Shown here: positions 32,543 through 37,680 of the stretch, in pieces
Layout of the letters: each line of letters starts with the position of its first letter
Numbering within the stretch: position 1 is the first letter of the stretch
DNA from: an uncultured Erysipelotrichaceae bacterium
Lineage (GTDB): Bacteria > Bacillota_I > Bacilli_A > Erysipelotrichales > Erysipelotrichaceae
Direction: 5' to 3'
Assembly (NCBI GenBank): GCA_946537255.1
Contig: CAMNFS010000016.1
Span: forward strand, 1-37,680
Length of the DNA: 37,680 nt
The notes under the pieces: model-generated
Seen by the model: only the letters and a program-made list of their open reading frames with translations
What the model was told of the DNA's origin: nothing
Database searches by the model: none
Translations under genes and position numbers: made by a program

Positions 32543-33724
32543 ATGTCTAAGGTTACTGTTAAGGATCTGGACGTTAAGGGCAAGCACGTTATTGTACGTG
32601 TGGATTTTAACGTTCCCCACAAGGGAGATGTCATTACAGATGACAACCGCATTCAGGCGGCTCTCCCGACCATCAATTACCTGACAGAGAATGGCGCAAA
32701 AGTTCTGCTCTTGAGCCATCTCGGCAAGGTGAAGACGGACGAAGACAAGGCGAAGAACGACATGAGCATCGTCGCAAAGCGTCTCGCGGAAGTTCAGAAC
32801 GCGCCGGTTACCTTCGTCAACGCAACCCGCGGCGAGGAACTTGAAAACGCAGTCAAGGCACAGGAAGAGGGATCCATCGTTCTGATGCAGAACACCCGTT
32901 ATGAAAAGGGTGAATCCAAGAACGATCCGGAACTCGGCAAGTACTGGGCAAGCCTTGGTGATGTGTTTGTTGAAGACGCATTCGGAAGTGTTCACCGTGC
33001 CCACGCATCCACAGTCGGCATTCCTTCCAATCTGAAGGAAGTCGCAGTCGGTTTCCTTGTTGAAAAGGAACTGAATGTTCTCGGCAAGGCACTGAATGAT
33101 CCGCAGAGACCGTTTGTCGCAATTCTTGGCGGCGCGAAGGTTTCTGACAAGATCGGTGTCATCGACAATCTGCTCAAGATCGCTGACAAGGTTCTGATCG
33201 GCGGCGGCATGTCCTACACATTCGCAGCTGCTAACGGCGGCAAGATCGGCACTTCCCTGCTGGAAGCGGACAAGATGGATCTCGCCAAGGAATTCATGGC
33301 CAAGGGCGGCGACAAACTCTGCCTGCCGGTTGACACCGTTGAGGCAAATGATTTCTCCAACCCGACCGAGATCAAGACGGTCAAGGCCGGTGCGATCGAT
33401 GACGGCTTCATGGGCCTCGATATCGGTCCGGAGACCGTTGCGTTCTTCCAGAAGCAGCTCGAAGGCGCAAAGACCGTATTCTGGAACGGCCCGATGGGCG
33501 TGTTCGAGGATCCTCGCTTTGCGGTAGGAACCGAAGAAATCTGCAAGACACTCGCAGGTCTTGAAGGCGCAACCACAATCATCGGCGGCGGCGACAGCGC
33601 AAGTGCTGCCAAGAATCTCGGCTTCGCGGAGAAGTTCAGCCACATTTCCACAGGCGGCGGTGCGTCTCTCGAATATATGGAAGGAAAGGAGCTCCCGGGT
33701 GTAGCAATCATCCCGGAGAAATAA
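32543..33724 (+). CDS. pgk: Phosphoglycerate kinase
   Basis: Makes ATP from ADP and 1,3-bisphosphoglycerate in glycolysis. The 393 residues match the family: VRVDFNVPH and [12 protein letters not shown] at the N-terminus, [14 protein letters not shown]-like segment [33 protein letters not shown] and the nucleotide loop GGGDSASAA. Ribosome binding site AAGGAGG at 32523-32529, a rather long 13 nt from the ATG. It heads a three-gene glycolytic operon; gapA is not directly upstream. Confidence 0.97.
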   Translation: MSKVTVKDLDVKGKHVIVRVDFNVPHKGDVITDDNRIQAALPTINYLTENGAKVLLLSHLGKVKTDEDKAKNDMSIVAKRLAEVQNAPVTFVNATRGEELENAVKAQEEGSIVLMQNTRYEKGESKNDPELGKYWASLGDVFVEDAFGSVHRAHASTVGIPSNLKEVAVGFLVEKELNVLGKALNDPQRPFVAILGGAKVSDKIGVIDNLLKIADKVLIGGGMSYTFAAANGGKIGTSLLEADKMDLAKEFMAKGGDKLCLPVDTVEANDFSNPTEIKTVKAGAIDDGFMGLDIGPETVAFFQKQLEGAKTVFWNGPMGVFEDPRFAVGTEEICKTLAGLEGATTIIGGGDSASAAKNLGFAEKFSHISTGGGASLEYMEGKELPGVAIIPEK

Positions 33725-33728
33725 TCTC

Positions 33729-34481
33729 ATGGCAAGAAAACCTATTATTGTCGGTAACTGGAAAATGAACAAGACCCCTTCTGAAGCAGAAGAATTCATG
33801 AAGGGAATTGAGCAGGTTCTTACCGGAAACGAAGCTGCGGACTATGGTGTCGGCGCTCCGTTTGTTGATCTTGATGTCTGCGTGAAGAACGCGAAGAATC
33901 TGATCATCGCGGCAGAGAACTGCAACGAAAAGGATTCCGGTGCCTATACGGGTGAGGTTTCCGTTCCGATGCTCAAGGAAGTAGGAATCACCTACTGCAT
34001 CATCGGCCACAGTGAGCGCCGTACTTACTATGCCGAGACAGATGCGCACTGTGCTGCCAAGGCGAAGAGACTGCTTGCGGACAACATCATTCCGATTCTC
34101 TGCATCGGTGAAACGGAAGCGCAGTATGATGCCGGCGAAACCGCTGATGTCATCAAGAGCCAGCTGGCCGGATCTCTGGCAGGTCTTACCGGTGAAGAAG
34201 TAGCGAAGATGGTAATTGCCTATGAGCCGATCTGGGCGATCGGAACCGGCAAGTCCGCTGATGAGGCAACAGCAGAAAACTGCTGCAAGCTCGTCCGCGA
34301 CACAGTAAAGGATCTCTATGATGAAGCAACAGCCGAGGCTGTCCGCATTCAGTACGGCGGAAGCGTAAAGCCGACCAACATCAAGTCCTATATGGCATGC
34401 CCGGATATTGACGGTGCATTAATCGGAGGCGCGTCCCTCAAGGTTGATTCCTTCAAGGAAATCATCGACGCAACCAAGTAA
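33729..34481 (+). CDS. tpiA: Triosephosphate isomerase
   Basis: Interconverts dihydroxyacetone phosphate and glyceraldehyde-3-phosphate. The 250-residue TIM barrel has all catalytic residues: Lys12 in NWKMN, His94 in IIGHSERR and Glu166 in AYEPIWAIGTGK. The phosphate-binding segment YGGSVKP is also intact. It begins four bases after the pgk stop, using a GGAG within pgk. Confidence 0.97.
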   Translation: MARKPIIVGNWKMNKTPSEAEEFMKGIEQVLTGNEAADYGVGAPFVDLDVCVKNAKNLIIAAENCNEKDSGAYTGEVSVPMLKEVGITYCIIGHSERRTYYAETDAHCAAKAKRLLADNIIPILCIGETEAQYDAGETADVIKSQLAGSLAGLTGEEVAKMVIAYEPIWAIGTGKSADEATAENCCKLVRDTVKDLYDEATAEAVRIQYGGSVKPTNIKSYMACPDIDGALIGGASLKVDSFKEIIDATK

Positions 34482-34483
34482 GG

Positions 34484-34509
34484 TTTCAGGAAGACTCGGT
34501 CTTCTGAAA
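34484..34509 (+). other. tpiA-eno intergenic hairpin
   Basis: TTTCAG-(G)-AAGAC (34484-34495), loop TCG and GTCTT-CTGAAA (34499-34509) form an 11-bp stem with one bulged G. It lacks a following T run. It may stabilise or mark processing of the pgk-tpiA transcript, altering eno levels relative to tpiA. Confidence 0.55.
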
Positions 34510-34520
34510 TATGAAGCTAA

Positions 34521-35936
<1,416 letters not shown>

Positions 35937-35957
35937 TTTCACGGCATAAATGACACT

Positions 35958-35998
35958 TCAGAAGAGCTGGTCCTCATCCGGATCAGCTTTTCTTCTGA
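35958..35998 (+). terminator. Intrinsic terminator of pgk-tpiA-eno
   Basis: GCTGGTCC (35966-35973), loop TCATCC and GGATCAGC (35980-35987) form an 8-bp stem followed by TTTTCTTCT. The flanks TCAGAAGA and TCTTCTGA can extend the stem around a TT bulge. Confidence 0.85.
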
Positions 35999-36014
35999 GG
36001 ACCGCGGATTGTTG

Positions 36015-36020
36015 TATGAT
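36015..36020 (+). promoter_or_regulatory. Tentative -10 box for the CARF protein gene
   Basis: TATGAT lies 24 nt before the coding start. No convincing -35 is present. Confidence 0.3.
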
Positions 36021-36043
36021 GGATAGAAAGGCGGAGAGAAAAG

Positions 36044-37210
36044 ATGATTGTAAATTTTGAATTCCTGGCGGTGGAACCACTGGAAAATGTGATCACATGC
36101 ATGCATTATGCCGTGGATAAAGTTGTTTTTTTCGGCTATGACCGGATTATGGATATCATGGAGGAAAAGACAAGCCGGTTTCTGAAGAAGCGCTGTCAGG
36201 TAAAGGAAGTGGAATATGTCCGTCTTCCCCGGGAGGATTTCCAGAAGGTGAAAATGGAAATGCGCCAGGCAATTCTTCGGGAAATTGCCATCGGGAACGA
36301 GTGCTATTTCGATATCACCGGCGGCGACAGTCTGATTCTCGTTGCCTTTGGTCAGCTTTCAAAAGTGCTGAACTGCGCCATGCACATGTATGATGTTGCG
36401 GAAGACCGACTGGTGGAATTCGAGGAAAGCGGAGTCCATCTGCTTTCCAATGCCAGAAAGCGGAAGGTGCAGATGAATCTCGATCTGTTCATTGAGATGC
36501 GCGGAGGCGTGATCAACTATCAGCTTCAGAAGGAGCTCAAGTCAAACAGTGATCCGGCTCTGGCTGAGGAAATTGACGGGATCTTTGATGTCGCCAGGGA
36601 GAACTGGGAACTCTGGAATCCGTTCTCAGAACTGCTGCGGACGAAATTTGTTCCGCAGAAGAATCTGAGTTTCACATCTGATACGGATACCGTGGCAAAG
36701 CTGATCCGCCAGAACGGGGGAAGACTGCGGCGGATTGAGGAGTTCACCCGCATCATAGACGGTCTTGCGGCAAATCATGTTCTGCTGGATGTAAGACATG
36801 ACGAAAAGATCTATACTTTCCGGTTCAAGAACAGACATGTCCGGGAATGTATCTGGGAAAGCGGAAGCATACTGGAGATGAATGTGTATGGAAAGGAAAA
36901 GCAGGTCAGCGATGACTGCCGGGTAGGAGTGCATCTTGACTGGGATGGCGTGGTGCATGATAAAAACTGGGAAGACGTTCTGAACGAAATCGATGTGCTT
37001 TCTCTTAATGGCAACGTAGCGACCTTTATCTCCTGCAAGAGCGGGAAGATGAGCGGTCAGTCTTCTCTCCATGCCCTGTATGAGCTTGACACGGTTGCCA
37101 GAAGATTCGGCGGCAGGTATGCACGCAAGGTTCTGGTCAGCGCTCAGCCGCTGAATGATATCTACATGCAGAGAGCCAGGGAAATGAAAATCGAAGTTCG
37201 AAGTGAATGA
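36044..37210 (+). CDS. Stand-alone CARF/DUF1887 protein, Card1/Can2-like
   Basis: Predicted cyclic-oligoadenylate-sensing protein of 388 residues. Residues about 1-150 look like a Rossmann-type CARF domain with the ligand-loop motif D90-ITGGD. A winged-helix-like middle region follows. The C-terminal part (about 285-388) is a PD-(D/E)xK nuclease-like domain with NE315-I-D317-VLSLNGNVATFISCK332. Characterised Card1/Can2 enzymes carry ExK at the last strand; here it reads S330-C-K332, so the acidic residue is missing there or supplied from elsewhere. The family is known mainly from type III CRISPR defence, but no CRISPR array, Cas10 or other cas gene is in this window. It has its own short transcription unit between enolase and a convergent GH94 gene. 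Confidence 0.8.
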   Translation: MIVNFEFLAVEPLENVITCMHYAVDKVVFFGYDRIMDIMEEKTSRFLKKRCQVKEVEYVRLPREDFQKVKMEMRQAILREIAIGNECYFDITGGDSLILVAFGQLSKVLNCAMHMYDVAEDRLVEFEESGVHLLSNARKRKVQMNLDLFIEMRGGVINYQLQKELKSNSDPALAEEIDGIFDVARENWELWNPFSELLRTKFVPQKNLSFTSDTDTVAKLIRQNGGRLRRIEEFTRIIDGLAANHVLLDVRHDEKIYTFRFKNRHVRECIWESGSILEMNVYGKEKQVSDDCRVGVHLDWDGVVHDKNWEDVLNEIDVLSLNGNVATFISCKSGKMSGQSSLHALYELDTVARRFGGRYARKVLVSAQPLNDIYMQRAREMKIEVRSE

Positions 37211-37253
37211 AAAAGAGACATCGGCAGATCTCCTTTCCTTTGCGGTGAACAGG

Positions 37254-37282
37254 AAAAAGGGCCGGCAGACTGCCGGCCCTTT
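37254..37282. terminator. Bidirectional terminator between the CARF gene and the GH94 gene
   Basis: AAAGGGCCGGCA (37256-37267), loop GAC and TGCCGGCCCTTT (37271-37282) form a perfect 12-bp GC-rich stem. Read on the minus strand it is followed by five T residues, so it is strongest for the GH94 gene. On the plus strand the tail is only TTT. Confidence 0.88.
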
Positions 37283-37294
37283 CACGGGAGGAAG

Positions 37295-37680
37295 TTATCC
37301 CATTGTGACAACGACGTCTGCTTCACTTACGGAAGCATCCATCGGGATCACGTTTCCCTCTACGGCATTGCCGTTGACGGTCATGGATCTGACGCCCTTC
37401 TGAACATTGTCCGGATTCTTTACGGAAATGTGGTAGGTGACGCCGCGGTATTTTCTCGTGACGGTGAAATCACCGAAGCCTTCCGGCACGCACGGATCAA
37501 CAGACAGTCCGTTCAGAGTCGGATAGATACCGAGAATATACTGTGAAATATCAGTGAAGGTCCATGCGGCAGTTCCGGTAAGCCAGGAGTTCTTGCCCTG
37601 GCCGAAGAACTTCGCATCCTTGCCGGCAACCATCTGGCTGTAGACATACGGTTCGGTGCAGTGGATTTCACTGATGTCCT
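37295..37680 (-). CDS. GH94 glycoside phosphorylase, C-terminal part (cellobiose/cellodextrin phosphorylase-like), cut by the window edge
   Basis: The frame on the minus strand is open to the right edge of the window, so only the last 128 codons are seen. They read [16 protein letters not shown], then [15 protein letters not shown], then [22 protein letters not shown], all typical of the C-terminal half of GH94 phosphorylases (cellobiose, cellodextrin, chitobiose or laminaribiose types). A beta-sandwich end domain completes it. These enzymes split beta-linked disaccharides with phosphate, yielding a sugar-1-phosphate. The catalytic Asp and the specificity residues lie outside the window, so the substrate cannot be set. 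The ATG at 37633 is internal to the protein, not the start. Confidence 0.9.
   Translation of the reverse strand, partial: DISEIHCTEPYVYSQMVAGKDAKFFGQGKNSWLTGTAAWTFTDISQYILGIYPTLNGLSVDPCVPEGFGDFTVTRKYRGVTYHISVKNPDNVQKGVRSMTVNGNAVEGNVIPMDASVSEADVVVTMG

Noticed and set aside
34484-34509. Terminator between tpiA and eno
   Set aside because: The hairpin is good but no T run follows and no promoter is seen before eno, so it was recorded only as a hairpin.
36044-37210. CRISPR array or cas genes near the CARF protein
   Set aside because: No regularly spaced direct repeats and no Cas-like frame were seen on either side within the window.
37295-37633. A short 112-residue minus-strand gene starting at 37633
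   Set aside because: The frame continues upstream to the window edge with GH94-typical residues, so the ATG at 37633 is internal.

Overview
The window comes from a Gram-positive, low-to-middle GC bacterium of the Bacillota. The best guess is the Erysipelotrichaceae or a close relative. This rests on gene order (rpsF-ssb-rpsR, then yybS-gdpP-rplI-dnaB, then yycJ-htrA-rlmH), a two-subunit GlgC/GlgD ADP-glucose pyrophosphorylase, AAGGAGG ribosome binding sites and many strong intrinsic terminators. The family assignment is inference. Every gene is on the + strand except a partial one at the right edge.

Layout: (1) 1-4.7 kb holds three monocistronic units: a GGDEF/EAL protein with a degenerate cyclase motif, a DUF4349 lipoprotein and a GT39-like membrane glycosyltransferase. 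(2) 4.7-5.9 kb is the ribosomal operon rpsF-ssb-rpsR, with a structured leader that can sequester the rpsF ribosome binding site. (3) 5.9-14.5 kb is a tightly packed housekeeping and cell-envelope operon: DUF2232 membrane protein, gdpP, rplI, dnaB, an M23 peptidase with LysM and G5 domains, yycJ, an HtrA-like protein lacking the catalytic histidine, and rlmH. (4) 14.5-23.3 kb carries HPr, phosphoglucomutase, branching enzyme, glycogen phosphorylase and pullulanase, nearly all separated by their own terminators. (5) 23.3-28.5 kb is a four-gene operon: membrane-anchored DUF885 peptidase, DUF3887/alpha-beta hydrolase lipoprotein whose nucleophile serine is replaced, ung and folC. (6) 28.5-32.3 kb is glgC-glgD-glgA. 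(7) 32.5-35.9 kb is pgk-tpiA-eno, the enolase having a Lys/Ala/Pro repeat tail. (8) 36.0-37.2 kb is a stand-alone CARF/DUF1887 (Card1/Can2-like) protein, convergent with the 3' end of a GH94 phosphorylase.

Functionally the centre of the window is a complete intracellular glycogen cycle. PgcA makes glucose-1-P, GlgC/GlgD and GlgA synthesise the polymer, GlgB branches it, and GlgP and PulA degrade it. It lies next to HPr and to lower glycolysis. The promoter and start region of glgC matches that of the first gene (GGDEF/EAL) at 19 of 20 bases, including a cre-like (CcpA-type) box. This suggests common control of glycogen synthesis and cyclic-di-GMP turnover.

No CRISPR array, tRNA, rRNA, insertion sequence or phage gene was recognised. 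There is no gene-free stretch over 300 bases. The two longest gaps (about 2931-3183 and 32291-32542) hold terminators, promoters and inverted repeats described below.
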